Source: Fulvivirga sediminis (GTDB taxonomy: Bacteria > Bacteroidota > Bacteroidia > Cytophagales > Cyclobacteriaceae). Taken from it: a DNA stretch of 64,000 bases. Both the position numbers and the translations under genes were made by a program. The stretch lies in assembly GCF_016757215.1 (NCBI RefSeq), contig NZ_JAESIY010000005.1, positions 350,031-414,030 on the forward strand, in the 5' to 3' direction. Within the stretch, counting starts at the first letter, position 1. The number at the start of each line of letters is the position of its first letter. Below, piece by piece: positions 14,184 to 23,132 of the stretch. The notes beneath the pieces are model-generated. The model was not told the DNA's origin. It saw only the letters and a list, made by a program, of their open reading frames with translations, and made no database searches.

Positions 14184-16646
14184 TTATTCCTTATGAGTTG
14201 GATCGGTAAAGCTAAACTTCATAGTCCGCTTAACCTTCTCCTTTAAAAGAGCAATTTCTAATACTTCAGCAATGTTGCTTACGTAATTTATTTTCAGGTC
14301 TTTGATATAACGATCATCTATTTCCTCTATATCACGCTTATTTCTTTCAGATAGTATTATCTCTTTAATACCAGCTCTTTTTGCAGCCAGAATTTTCTCC
14401 TTAATACCGCCTACAGGTAACACCTTCCCTCTTAGCGTAATCTCGCCTGTCATAGCCAGCTTATCTTTCACCTTTCTCTGGGTGTAAATAGATGCTAATG
14501 AAGTAAGCATAGTAATACCGGCTGAAGGACCATCTTTCGGCACTGCTCCTGCAGGTACGTGTACATGCAAATCATATTGATCAAAAGCTCGATGATCTAT
14601 ATCCAATGACTCGGCATTGGCTCTCAGGTAAGAGATAGCTGCCATGGCAGACTCCTTCATCACATCTCCCAGTTGTCCGGATAGTGTTAATTTGCCCTTT
14701 CCTTTACTCAGGCTGGATTCTATAAACAATATCTCTCCACCTACCTGGGTCCAAGCTAAACCAGTAACCACACCTGCAATGTCATTACCTTGATAGAGCT
14801 CCTTATCATACCTTTCTCCACCCAATACCTTTACCACTTCTTCTGCTGTAATGGTTTCGTTATATTCCTCTTCCATGGCTATAGACTTTGCTACATGCCT
14901 TACCACAGAACCAAGGGTTCTTTCCAAACTCCGCACGCCAGACTCTCTTGTGTAGCCTTCAATAACCTTTTCAATAGCTTTTTTCTGAAAAGTAGCATCT
15001 TTAGATTTTAATCCATGCTCCTTTTTCTGTTTAGGAATCAGGTGTTTTTTAGCTATCTCCACCTTCTCTTCTTGCGTATAGCCTGATATTTCAATGATCT
15101 CCATCCTGTCTCTCAGGGCTGGGTGAATAGTTTCTAAAGAGTTAGCTGTGGCTATAAATAATACTTTAGACAGATCATACTCTAACTCCAGATAGTTATC
15201 TACAAACTCACTATTTTGCTCTGGGTCTAAAACCTCAAGCAAAGCAGAAGCAGGGTCACCTCTAAAATCTGAGCTTACCTTATCAATTTCGTCTAAAATA
15301 AATACAGGGTTAGAAGATTTAGCCTTTTTAATATTTTGAATAACCTTCCCAGGAAGCGCCCCTACATAAGTTTTTCTATGACCTCTTATCTCCGCTTCAT
15401 CGTGCACACCACCAAGTGACATTCTGACATATTTCCTTTTCAGTGCTTTAGCAATAGATCTACCCAAAGAGGTTTTACCTACTCCAGGAGGGCCATAAAG
15501 ACATAAAATAGGCCCTTTCATATCTTGCTTCAGCTTAAGCACTGCCAAGTATTCAATTATTCTGTCCTTCACTTTTTCCATTCCAAAGTGATCTTTGTCC
15601 AGAATTTTCTTAGCACGCTTGAGATCAAAGTCATCCTCAGTAAACTCATTCCATGGTAAATCCAGCATGAGTTCCACATAGTTCATAGCCACAGGATATT
15701 CTGCCGCCGCCGGGTTCATTCTTAATATCTTATCCAGCTCTTTGTTGAAATGAGTCGATACCTCATCAGGCCATTTTTTTTCTTCACCGCGCTTACGCAG
15801 TATTTCCACCTCCTGATCAGGACCATCATGCCCCAACTCATCTTGAAGCACCTTAATCTGCTGCCGGAGGTAATAATCTCTCTGCTGCTGATCGATATCG
15901 GTATGTACCTTCTTCTGTATATCATATTTCAGCTCCAAAAGCTGAATTTCCTTAAGCATATACTGAAGTAGTAAGGTAGCTCTTTCACTGCCGTCGTTTA
16001 TTTCTAAAAGCTTTTGCTTGTCCGCAACTTCAGCATTGAGGTTAGAAGATAAAAAATGAGTAAGAAAGCCCAAATCATGAATATTATCCAATGCCATTTG
16101 CGCCTCCTGAGGTATTTCAGGGTTCAGCTTCAATATTTTAGAAGCGGCATCTTTCAAAGATTGAATAATCGCTTTAATCTCCTTCTCATCATCCTTAGGA
16201 TAGGTGCTTGTTAAAAGCTCTATGCCCGCAGTGATATAAGGATCCTCTTGTTTAATCTCTTTTATAGAGAACCTACTTTTACCTTGTATAATTATGGTAG
16301 TATTACCATCTGGCAATACGAGCATCTTTATAATCTTGGCTACAGTACCTATCTGATAAATATCATCAACGGTAGGATCTTCAGTATTTATATTCTTTTG
16401 TGCTATAACCCCTATATATCTATCTCCCTGATAAGCATCCTTTACCAGTTTTATAGACTTTTTCCTTCCTACAGTAATAGGAATTACTACCCCAGGAAAC
16501 AGCACAGTATTCCTTATTGGCAGTATAGACACCTCTTCTGGGAGGTTATCCAGATCCTCTTTTGAACTTTCCTCTGGATTAATAAGTTGTATTAAGTCAT
16601 CTGAGTCGTCCTGCACTAGATCTGAAAAAAATAATTTATTGAACAT
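14184..16646 (-). CDS. lon: ATP-dependent serine protease Lon
   Basis: 820 residues, standard for bacterial LonA. Domains in order are an N-terminal substrate-binding domain (about 40-240; [19 protein letters not shown]), a coiled-coil region, and an AAA+ module with Walker [10 protein letters not shown] (about 390) and Walker [10 protein letters not shown]. The C-terminal protease domain has the catalytic Ser in DGPSAGIT and the Lys in KILAAKRAG. It degrades misfolded and regulatory proteins in the cytoplasm. It is the first gene of the lon-porQ-hslU cluster and is divergent from the PorE-like gene across 122-188 bases. I saw no convincing promoter in that gap. Confidence 0.97.
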   Translation of the reverse strand: MFNKLFFSDLVQDDSDDLIQLINPEESSKEDLDNLPEEVSILPIRNTVLFPGVVIPITVGRKKSIKLVKDAYQGDRYIGVIAQKNINTEDPTVDDIYQIGTVAKIIKMLVLPDGNTTIIIQGKSRFSIKEIKQEDPYITAGIELLTSTYPKDDEKEIKAIIQSLKDAASKILKLNPEIPQEAQMALDNIHDLGFLTHFLSSNLNAEVADKQKLLEINDGSERATLLLQYMLKEIQLLELKYDIQKKVHTDIDQQQRDYYLRQQIKVLQDELGHDGPDQEVEILRKRGEEKKWPDEVSTHFNKELDKILRMNPAAAEYPVAMNYVELMLDLPWNEFTEDDFDLKRAKKILDKDHFGMEKVKDRIIEYLAVLKLKQDMKGPILCLYGPPGVGKTSLGRSIAKALKRKYVRMSLGGVHDEAEIRGHRKTYVGALPGKVIQNIKKAKSSNPVFILDEIDKVSSDFRGDPASALLEVLDPEQNSEFVDNYLELEYDLSKVLFIATANSLETIHPALRDRMEIIEISGYTQEEKVEIAKKHLIPKQKKEHGLKSKDATFQKKAIEKVIEGYTRESGVRSLERTLGSVVRHVAKSIAMEEEYNETITAEEVVKVLGGERYDKELYQGNDIAGVVTGLAWTQVGGEILFIESSLSKGKGKLTLSGQLGDVMKESAMAAISYLRANAESLDIDHRAFDQYDLHVHVPAGAVPKDGPSAGITMLTSLASIYTQRKVKDKLAMTGEITLRGKVLPVGGIKEKILAAKRAGIKEIILSERNKRDIEEIDDRYIKDLKINYVSNIAEVLEIALLKEKVKRTMKFSFTDPTHKE

Positions 16647-16768
16647 ATATATGTTGTCTTAAATACTTTAATATGCCAAAATGACACATTATTAATACAA
16701 ATTTCCTAAATTTCGGATTGATCCATTAAAGGTCAATAGCTATGCCAAAAAACATTTTTTAAACTCAT

Positions 16769-18799
16769 TTGAAAAAATTACTTTCCTATAACAAACTTAG
16801 GTTCAACACTACTAAGAAGAGGTGGTTGACGTGGATGAATCGAGGAGGTTTAATTATAATTATTATTACCTTCTTTCATAGTGTTGCATTTAACCAGGTT
16901 CATAAATCAGGGGGTGTACTTGCTGTTAACGACTCAGTGTCAAGTTTTAGTGACTCTGATCTTTTTAACTTCCCTAACATGAACAAGGTGCCTTATTATT
17001 ACAATGAAAGCAAGCTAAAATCCATAAAAAAACTTCACGAACAAAAGGATTGGGAAAAGCTCTATCCGGCACTCAGAGCCTATGTAAAAAACTTTGGTGT
17101 CATGAACTTTTACCGTGATACCTACTGGCTATGGCAGCTAGCCAAATTGACTGAAATAGAAGGCAATGCGGAAGAAGCCACACTACTCTATAAGCTGGTG
17201 CTTAAACACCACAGAGAAGATATTGACATCAATGAAATTGAAACCTATTACGACTCCCTAACCATCAACGAGAAAGATTATTACGTGCCTTTAAAGTATT
17301 ACTACGAACTGGTAGATTACAGAAAAGAAGTAGATACGCTCATTCCACCACGCAGTGTGCTTCTCAATATGGGAGACATTGTAAACTCAGAACTGTCAGA
17401 CTATGCACCTACATTGAGTTCTAATGACGATGTATTAATATTTACTTCTAAAAGGAATTCACATTTCCGCGGAGTTGATCCGGTTAATGACGAAGATCTT
17501 TTTATGACAAGATATGAGTATAATGGTTGGAATAAGGCTACTGATCTTAAAAAACTCAACACTCAATACAATGAGGGCTCTGCCACGTTAAGCAAAGATG
17601 GCAAAACACTATTTTTTGCCAGGTGTAATTCCCCTGATTCATACGGAGATTGTGACTTATTCGTAAGTCACCTGCAAGAAGACAGCACCTGGGGAGTAGC
17701 TACTAATTTAGGTCCTGATATCAACAGCATTACCTGGGATTCACACCCTTCACTATCTCACAATGAAGATACTCTTTATTTTGCCTCTGACAGAATAGGA
17801 GGCTTTGGCCTTTCTGATATTTATTACAGCATTAAAGATGATGTAAATGGCAAATGGGGTAAAGCCAAAAACATGGGACCTATAATTAATACCAGGAACT
17901 CTGAAGTAAGCCCATTTTTCCATCACAAAAGGCATGTACTATATTTCAGCTCTAATGGACAGAACCTTAATTTTGGAGAATTTGACATCTACAAGTCCTA
18001 CTACTCTAATGGCAACTGGACTGAACCTCAAAATATTGGCCCTTTAGTTAATGGCCCAGGCAGTGAATTCTACTTCACTATAGACTCCAAGTCTGAGAAT
18101 CTATACTATGCTAGATCTGTAAAAGACAACATGCTCAACCTGGATCTATATTCATTCCCTGTGCCCATGGGGGCACAGCCAGGGGCTACTACCAAAGTAA
18201 CCGGCTCCCTAACCGACGAACAAACAGGTAAGCCTTTTAAGGGCATTGTATCTATCATTGATCTCGACAATGGTATAGAGGTGGCTCCAAAATTTTTAAG
18301 ACCAGATGGCAGCTTTGAGTTCAACCTTATCAATAACAACAACTACCTACTCATTATTCAGGGAGAAGAATTCTTCAGAATAGAAGAAATTTTTTATCTG
18401 GATGGAGAGATGGAGATGCATAGAACTACCAGCCCGATCTCCAGTAAAATCAAATTCCAATCTATGGAATTTGAAGAAAACAAAGCGGACCTCACCACAC
18501 CTATGTATGGTGATTTAGATAAAATAGCTGATTTTATGCTAGACAATCCTAGCATCAACCTCCGGATAAATGGCCATACTGATTCTGATGGAAAAGAAGA
18601 TTTCAATCTGAAACTATCTCAGGACAGAGCTGATATTATAAAAGAATACCTGGTGCATTTTGGTGGCGTGGAAGAAGGACGAATTACAGCTAAAGGTTAT
18701 GGTAGTTCTAAACCCATAGTGAAAGAGGTAACTCAAGCCGACAAGCATCTTAACAGAAGGGTAGAATTTCAAATATACAGAGATAACGAAGAACAATAA
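16769..18799 (+). CDS. PorE-like envelope protein: TPR, PD40 propeller, CRD and OmpA domain
   Basis: 676 residues from TTG 16769. An ATG at 16835 (MNRGGLIIIIITFFHSVAFN) gives a neater signal peptide and may be the true start. A helical repeat region (about 60-160) carries paired helices (LYPALRAYVKNFG, EEATLLYKLVLKH). A five-bladed WD40-like propeller follows with PD40 motifs (APTLSSNDDVLIFTS, ATLSKDGKTLFFA, HPSLSHNEDTLYFAS). Then come a carboxypeptidase-regulatory-like domain (VTGSLTDEQTGKPFKG) and a C-terminal OmpA peptidoglycan-binding domain (INGHTDSDG, NLKLSQDRA, YGSSKP). This is the domain order of T9SS PorE, which anchors the secretion complex to peptidoglycan. PorE is a lipoprotein, whereas no lipobox is seen here, so it may be a paralogue. 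Confidence 0.8.
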   Translation: MKKLLSYNKLRFNTTKKRWLTWMNRGGLIIIIITFFHSVAFNQVHKSGGVLAVNDSVSSFSDSDLFNFPNMNKVPYYYNESKLKSIKKLHEQKDWEKLYPALRAYVKNFGVMNFYRDTYWLWQLAKLTEIEGNAEEATLLYKLVLKHHREDIDINEIETYYDSLTINEKDYYVPLKYYYELVDYRKEVDTLIPPRSVLLNMGDIVNSELSDYAPTLSSNDDVLIFTSKRNSHFRGVDPVNDEDLFMTRYEYNGWNKATDLKKLNTQYNEGSATLSKDGKTLFFARCNSPDSYGDCDLFVSHLQEDSTWGVATNLGPDINSITWDSHPSLSHNEDTLYFASDRIGGFGLSDIYYSIKDDVNGKWGKAKNMGPIINTRNSEVSPFFHHKRHVLYFSSNGQNLNFGEFDIYKSYYSNGNWTEPQNIGPLVNGPGSEFYFTIDSKSENLYYARSVKDNMLNLDLYSFPVPMGAQPGATTKVTGSLTDEQTGKPFKGIVSIIDLDNGIEVAPKFLRPDGSFEFNLINNNNYLLIIQGEEFFRIEEIFYLDGEMEMHRTTSPISSKIKFQSMEFEENKADLTTPMYGDLDKIADFMLDNPSINLRINGHTDSDGKEDFNLKLSQDRADIIKEYLVHFGGVEEGRITAKGYGSSKPIVKEVTQADKHLNRRVEFQIYRDNEEQ

Positions 18800-18802
18800 G
18801 AA

Positions 18803-18826
18803 AAGGGTTGCTTTTCAGCAACCCTT
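18803..18826 (+). terminator. Terminator hairpin after the PorE-like gene
   Basis: AAGGGTTGC-TTTTCA-GCAACCCTT, a perfect 9-base stem starting 4 bases past the stop. It lies between convergent genes. Confidence 0.75.
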
Positions 18827-18851
18827 CATAAATTATATATCTATCTTAAGA

Positions 18852-19451
18852 TTATACCTCTACTGAGTTAATACCATTTTCTAATGCTGTTTCCTTTAAT
18901 TCGGGCACTGCTGTACCTTCAACTCTGAAAACTGTCACATCATCCATTCCCAAGAATCCAAGAATAGTTTTCAAATAAGGAGTTACAAAGTCAAGCGCAG
19001 CAAAATCTCCCTCAGAATAAACCCCACCAGAAGCCATAGCAACATAAACTTTTTTACCTTTCACTAACCCTTCAGGACCAGTTTCAGTATAACGGAAAGT
19101 TACGCCGGCTTTAGCAATATGATCTATCCATGCTTTCAGGTTAGAAGGTATCCCGAAATTATAAAGAGGTGCATCAATCACTATTATATCAGCATCCATA
19201 ACCTCTTCAATCGCGTCATCAGAAAGTTTAGCACTTTCTTGTTGCTCTGCAGTTCTATCTGGTTGAGGAGTAAACATAGCTCCTACAATCTCACCATCAA
19301 TATGAGGAAAATCACTATTAGCTACATCTCTTTCTATCACTGAATGCTCAGCATCCTTCTCCTTTAATTTAGCGACAATAGCGTCACCTAATTTTGCACT
19401 AAAAGCTTCTTCTCCTCTGAAACTAGATTTAATTCTTAAAACTTTGCTCAT
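18852..19451 (-). CDS. azoR: FMN-dependent NADH azoreductase
   Basis: 199 residues, the usual length of AzoR. It is a cytosolic flavodoxin-fold homodimer that reduces azo compounds and quinones with NADH. Visible features are the N-terminal strand and phosphate loop (KVLRIKSSFRGEEAFSAKL), a central APLYNFGIPSNLKAWIDHI motif that contacts FMN in the family, and MASGGVYSEG near residue 140, the second flavin loop. It is probably monocistronic: the 5' side is a 150-base gap and the next gene (tsf) ends with its own terminator. Confidence 0.9.
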   Translation of the reverse strand: MSKVLRIKSSFRGEEAFSAKLGDAIVAKLKEKDAEHSVIERDVANSDFPHIDGEIVGAMFTPQPDRTAEQQESAKLSDDAIEEVMDADIIVIDAPLYNFGIPSNLKAWIDHIAKAGVTFRYTETGPEGLVKGKKVYVAMASGGVYSEGDFAALDFVTPYLKTILGFLGMDDVTVFRVEGTAVPELKETALENGINSVEV

Positions 19452-19545
19452 AACTAAAAATTCAATGTTTAAACAAAGATATCAATTTCATTGATTTTTT
19501 ACAAGCTTTTATCACTCTTATAAACCAACTCTTACATCAGCCAAT

Positions 19546-19577
19546 AAAAAAAGGCCAAATCTTTACAGAAATGGCCT
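19546..19577 (-). terminator. Terminator at the end of the ribosomal operon (after tsf)
   Basis: On the minus strand AGGCCA (19577-19572) pairs with TGGCCT (19557-19552), followed by a T-rich run to 19546. It lies 25 bases past the tsf stop. Confidence 0.75.
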
Positions 19578-19601
19578 CTAGGTATTTTTAAGATAAATAA
19601 C

Positions 19602-20432
19602 TTATCCGATAGATACTCTTTTAAATTCAGATACCGTTAACCCTTTGCTAACAGTATCTAAGTATTTAGCTACAGTTACAGAGCTATCTTTTACAAATTG
19701 CTGATTTAACAAAGTATTATCTTTGTAAAATCTTTCTAGCTTACCAGCAGCGATCTTCTCAATAATTGCCTCTGGCTTACCTTCTGCACGAGCTTGCTCT
19801 TTACCAATTTCTAACTCCTTCTCTACAGTAGAAGCATCAACACCCTCTTTATCAACCGCTACAGGGTTCATAGCAGCTATTTGCATACCTACATCTTTAC
19901 CTGCTTCTTGTACATCTGCTCCGTTAACTCCTTTTAGAGAAACAAGAACACCTAATTTACTTCCTGCATGGATATATGGTACTACAGCCTCACCATCTAC
20001 AATTATGTACTCGCTTATTTCGATTTTTTCACCGATTTTACCAACAAGTTCAGTAATCTTCTCCTCTACAGTAACATCACCAATTTTTTCAGCTTTAAGA
20101 GCCTCCACATTGGCAGGAGCTTTATCAAAGGCCACGTCAAGAATAGCGTTACCTAAGTTTAAGAACTCTTCGTTTTTACCTACGAAGTCAGTCTCACAGT
20201 TTAATGCGATCAGAATACCTTTAGTACCTTCAGCATTGGTCTTAACGAAGACAGATCCTTCTGTAACTTCTCTATCAGCACGAGAAGCAGACACTTTTTG
20301 GCCTTTTTTTCTTAGAAGGTCAATTGCTTGATCAAAATCACCATCAGCTTCAGTCAGTGCCTTTTTACAGTCCATCATTCCGGCACCGGTCATTTGCCTT
20401 AGCTTATTTACGTCTTTCGCTGTAATAGCCAT
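19602..20432 (-). CDS. tsf: Translation elongation factor Ts
   Basis: 276 residues, normal for EF-Ts, the nucleotide exchange factor for EF-Tu. The N-terminal UBA-like domain shows ITAKDVNKLRQMTGAGMMDC and KKALTEADGDFDQAIDLLRK. The core contains CETDFVGKNEEF, the motif that reaches into the EF-Tu nucleotide site. The C-terminal half has the second dimerisation-like subdomain (GMQIAAMNPVAV). It is the last gene of rplM-rpsI-rpsB-tsf, separated from rpsB by a terminator-like hairpin that probably lowers its dose. Confidence 0.97.
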   Translation of the reverse strand: MAITAKDVNKLRQMTGAGMMDCKKALTEADGDFDQAIDLLRKKGQKVSASRADREVTEGSVFVKTNAEGTKGILIALNCETDFVGKNEEFLNLGNAILDVAFDKAPANVEALKAEKIGDVTVEEKITELVGKIGEKIEISEYIIVDGEAVVPYIHAGSKLGVLVSLKGVNGADVQEAGKDVGMQIAAMNPVAVDKEGVDASTVEKELEIGKEQARAEGKPEAIIEKIAAGKLERFYKDNTLLNQQFVKDSSVTVAKYLDTVSKGLTVSEFKRVSIG

Positions 20433-20473
20433 AGTTTTCTAATTTATAAATGCTTAAAGTTAATTTAGTCCAT

Positions 20474-20509
20474 AAAAAAATTGAACATCAGTGTAAATCC
20501 AATGTTCAA
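20474..20509 (-). terminator. Intra-operon terminator or attenuator between rpsB and tsf
   Basis: On the minus strand TTGAACAT (20509-20502) pairs with ATGTTCAA (20488-20481), followed by seven T. It lies within the 108-base gap between rpsB and tsf. Partial termination here would reduce tsf relative to rpsB. Confidence 0.75.
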
Positions 20510-20540
20510 CTTTTTCCTTTTCAATATATATCTATTTTTT

Positions 20541-21311
20541 TTACTTCTCTGCAGTCTCGTTTTCGTCAACCTGTTTCTTAGCTTCCTCTTCCTTCTTCAA
20601 GTTAGCTTCCTCTTTATCTTTCTTTCTCTCCATAAGACCTTCTTCTACAATCTTACCCACATACTGAGTAATTAAAGAGATAGATTTGAAAGCATCGTCG
20701 TTTGCAGGTATAGGGAAGTCAACACCAGTAGGATCAGAGTTAGTATCCACCATTGCAAATACAGGGATATTCAATTTCTGAGCTTCTTTCACCGCAATGT
20801 GTTCTCTTTTCACATCAATAACGAATAAAGCTGCAGGCAATCTATTAAGGTCAGAGATACCACCTAAAACTCTTTCAAGTTTTTCTTTCTCTCTAGAAAC
20901 CATTAATCTTTCCCTTTTCGCAAGGTTTTGGTAAGCTTCATCTTTCATCATTTTATCAATTGAAGACATTTTCTTCAATGATTTTCTGATAGTAGCAAAG
21001 TTAGTTAACATACCACCTAACCATCTGTCGGTTACGAAAGGCATGTTTAACCTTTTAGCTTCAGCGTTAACTACGTCTTGAGCTTGTTTTTTAGTTGCTA
21101 CAAAAAGAATTTTTCTTCCTGATCTTACTATGTTCTTAAGCGCATAAGATGCTTTGTCGAGGCACTCAAGGGTCTTATTTAAATCAATAATGTGGATCCC
21201 ATTCCTTTCCATGAAAATGTACTGAGCCATTCTAGGATCCCACTTTCTCGTTAAGTGTCCGAAGTGAACACCAGCATCAAGTAAGTCTTTATATTCTAAT
21301 TTATCTGCCAT
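20541..21311 (-). CDS. rpsB: Small-subunit ribosomal protein S2 (uS2)
   Basis: 256 residues. It shows the family signature regions LLDAGVHFGHLTRKWDPRM near the N-terminus and PVFAMVDTNSDPTGVDFPI, PANDDA near residue 190. The N-terminal coiled-coil insertion is present (about 110-150), and a Lys/Glu-rich tail (EEANLKKEEEAKKQ) extends beyond the conserved core, as often in Bacteroidota. S2 binds late to the 30S head-body junction, together with S1. It is third in the operon, 42 bases after rpsI. Confidence 0.97.
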   Translation of the reverse strand: MADKLEYKDLLDAGVHFGHLTRKWDPRMAQYIFMERNGIHIIDLNKTLECLDKASYALKNIVRSGRKILFVATKKQAQDVVNAEAKRLNMPFVTDRWLGGMLTNFATIRKSLKKMSSIDKMMKDEAYQNLAKRERLMVSREKEKLERVLGGISDLNRLPAALFVIDVKREHIAVKEAQKLNIPVFAMVDTNSDPTGVDFPIPANDDAFKSISLITQYVGKIVEEGLMERKKDKEEANLKKEEEAKKQVDENETAEK

Positions 21312-21353
21312 TATAATATTTTTTCTCGGTTGTAAAATTACAATCCCTAAGCA

Positions 21354-21740
21354 TTAACGCTTACTGAACTGGAATTTTCTTCTCGCTTTTCTACGACCGT
21401 ATTTCTTTCTTTCCACCATTCTTGGGTCTCTAGTAAGGAAACCTTCTTTCTTAAGTGGAGGTCTGAATTCAGTATCGATATCTACTAAACCTCTAGACAC
21501 TGCCAAACGGATAGCTTCGGCTTGTCCTGCAGGACCACCTCCATCAACATTTACTTTGATATCATAAGATCCGTCTACCTCAACAATGTTAAGAGGCTGT
21601 CTTACGATAGTTCGTAGAATCTCAGAAGGAAAGTAATCTTCTAAAGTTCTATTGTTAACGGTGATCTCACCATTTCCAGCAGTCATATAAATTCTGGCTA
21701 CTGAAGTTTTTCTTCTTCCTATTGAACTTATTACTTCCAT
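21354..21740 (-). CDS. rpsI: Small-subunit ribosomal protein S9 (uS9)
   Basis: 128 residues from ATG 21740; the TTG just before it overlaps the end of rplM and is less likely. The S9 signature is clear: GRRKTSVARIYMTAGNGEIT, GGGPAGQAEAIRLAVSRGL, and the basic C-terminal tail RDPRMVERKKYGRRKARRKF, ending QFSKR, whose last residues reach the P-site tRNA. It is separated by only 3 bases from rplM, the near-universal rplM-rpsI pairing. Confidence 0.97.
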   Translation of the reverse strand: MEVISSIGRRKTSVARIYMTAGNGEITVNNRTLEDYFPSEILRTIVRQPLNIVEVDGSYDIKVNVDGGGPAGQAEAIRLAVSRGLVDIDTEFRPPLKKEGFLTRDPRMVERKKYGRRKARRKFQFSKR

Positions 21741-21743
21741 CAA

Positions 21744-22187
21744 TTAAAATTTAATTTCTTTTGGTTGTTGCGCTTCATGCGGATGTTCTGCACCCTCATA
21801 CACGTATAAATTTTTAAATATGGCGCGTCCAAGTCTTCCTTTTGGAAGCATCCCTCTTACGGCTCTTTCTACCAATATTCTTGAAGACTTTGCCATCAAT
21901 TCTTTAGGAGTAGCAGAGCGCTGTCCTCCCGGATATCCGGTGTGTGACACATAAACCTTATCGGTCCATTTCTTACCGGTAAGCCTGATCTTATCTGCAT
22001 TGATAATGATTACATTATCACCACAATCTACATTAGGAGTGAATCCAGGCTTGTTTTTCCCTCTAATTACTTTCGCAACCTCACTGGCCAACCTTCCAAG
22101 AACTTTAGAATCAGCATCTACGATGATCCATTCTTTGTTAACGGTTGCCTTGTTAGCCGAAACTGTCTTATAACTTAAAGTATCCAC
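21744..22187 (-). CDS. rplM: Large-subunit ribosomal protein L13 (uL13)
   Basis: 147 residues. Recognisable parts are WIIVDADSKVLGRLASEVAK near the start, RGKNKPGFTPNVDCGDNVII in the middle, and the signature VERAVRGMLPKGRLGRAIF, KNLYVYEGAEHPHEAQQP at the C-terminus. L13 is an early-assembly 23S rRNA binding protein. It is the first gene of rplM-rpsI-rpsB-tsf, with a good Bacteroidota promoter 57 bases upstream. Confidence 0.97.
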   Translation of the reverse strand: MDTLSYKTVSANKATVNKEWIIVDADSKVLGRLASEVAKVIRGKNKPGFTPNVDCGDNVIIINADKIRLTGKKWTDKVYVSHTGYPGGQRSATPKELMAKSSRILVERAVRGMLPKGRLGRAIFKNLYVYEGAEHPHEAQQPKEIKF

Positions 22188-22243
22188 GCTATAAAAGCTT
22201 TATTTTTTTTTGAAATAGATATTTTCTCCTTGAAAAAGGAACG

Positions 22244-22274
22244 CAAAGATAGAAGTATAAATTTTCATATGCAA
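22244..22274 (-). promoter_or_regulatory. Promoter of the rplM-rpsI-rpsB-tsf operon
   Basis: On the minus strand TTG (22274-22272), 20 bases, then TATCTTTG (22251-22244). This matches the Bacteroidota consensus TTG-N17..23-TAnnTTTG exactly, 57 bases upstream of rplM. Confidence 0.7.
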
Positions 22275-22308
22275 CATCGGTACATAAATATTTACATACT
22301 TCCGCTTT

Positions 22309-23025
22309 TTATGCATATTTGTCGAGTTGCTTTAGAAGCACTTGATAATCTTTAGGATATGGTGCTTCTATACTTTTTCGCTCTCCATTTATTAAAGAAA
22401 ACTCCAAACTTCTGGCATGAAGGGCCAATCTTTTAATTAAAGGCTGCTCTTCACTCTCTCTCTTCAAGTTAAAATGTTTTTTGAATTGAGACAAGTAAAT
22501 TTGTTCTCCTCCGTAATAATTATCTCCAGCAATAGGAGCTCCCTGTTTTGCTAAGTGTATTCTGATCTGGTGCATTCTGCCTGTTACTGGCTTACAGGCC
22601 ACCAAAGTATGACTACGATAAGCTTTCAGGGTTTGAAAGTGAGTTTGAGCATCTTTCCCACTTCTCTTATCTATCCTAACCGTTCCGTTAGAAAGTTTTT
22701 GAATAGGCAGATCTACTAATAAATCGTTAAAATCATGTATACCATCACTCACAGCATGATAGAGCTTCTCTACTTTTCTGTTTTCAAACTGCATAGACAA
22801 CTCCCTATAGGCTTCTGGATTTTTGGCGATGGCTAGGGCTCCAGATGTTTCTTTATCGAGCCTATGACCTACCTGAGCATCTTCATGATAACCTTTAGCC
22901 AGGGCAAGAATATTAACATCATCATTTCTATCACTAAGGGTAGATACAAAAGGAGGTTTGTTGATTACGATATAATCTTCATTCTCCCAAAGAATAAGAT
23001 CTTTAAAAACAATTTTTTTCGCCAT
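22309..23025 (-). CDS. RluA-family RNA pseudouridine synthase
   Basis: 238 residues. It shows the motif YIVINKPPFVSTLSDR, the catalytic HRLDKETSGALAIAKN (catalytic Asp in RLD), the KLYHAVSDG strand, and the motif PVTGRMHQIRIHLAKQGAPI with GDNYYGG. It isomerises specific uridines in rRNA or tRNA. There is no S4 domain at the N-terminus, so it resembles the single-domain RluA/RluC/TruC-like group. The exact target cannot be read from sequence. It lies upstream of the ribosomal protein operon on the same strand but is separated by 121 bases containing that operon's promoter. Confidence 0.9.
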   Translation of the reverse strand: MAKKIVFKDLILWENEDYIVINKPPFVSTLSDRNDDVNILALAKGYHEDAQVGHRLDKETSGALAIAKNPEAYRELSMQFENRKVEKLYHAVSDGIHDFNDLLVDLPIQKLSNGTVRIDKRSGKDAQTHFQTLKAYRSHTLVACKPVTGRMHQIRIHLAKQGAPIAGDNYYGGEQIYLSQFKKHFNLKRESEEQPLIKRLALHARSLEFSLINGERKSIEAPYPKDYQVLLKQLDKYA

Positions 23026-23132
23026 TATGCAAAGTTAACCAACATAGCCCCGACAAGAAGCGATAAGATTATTTTTTTTGACATCCGATGTAAAAAACAG
23101 TGCCCTATCATAAGGACACTGCCGTAATTACT

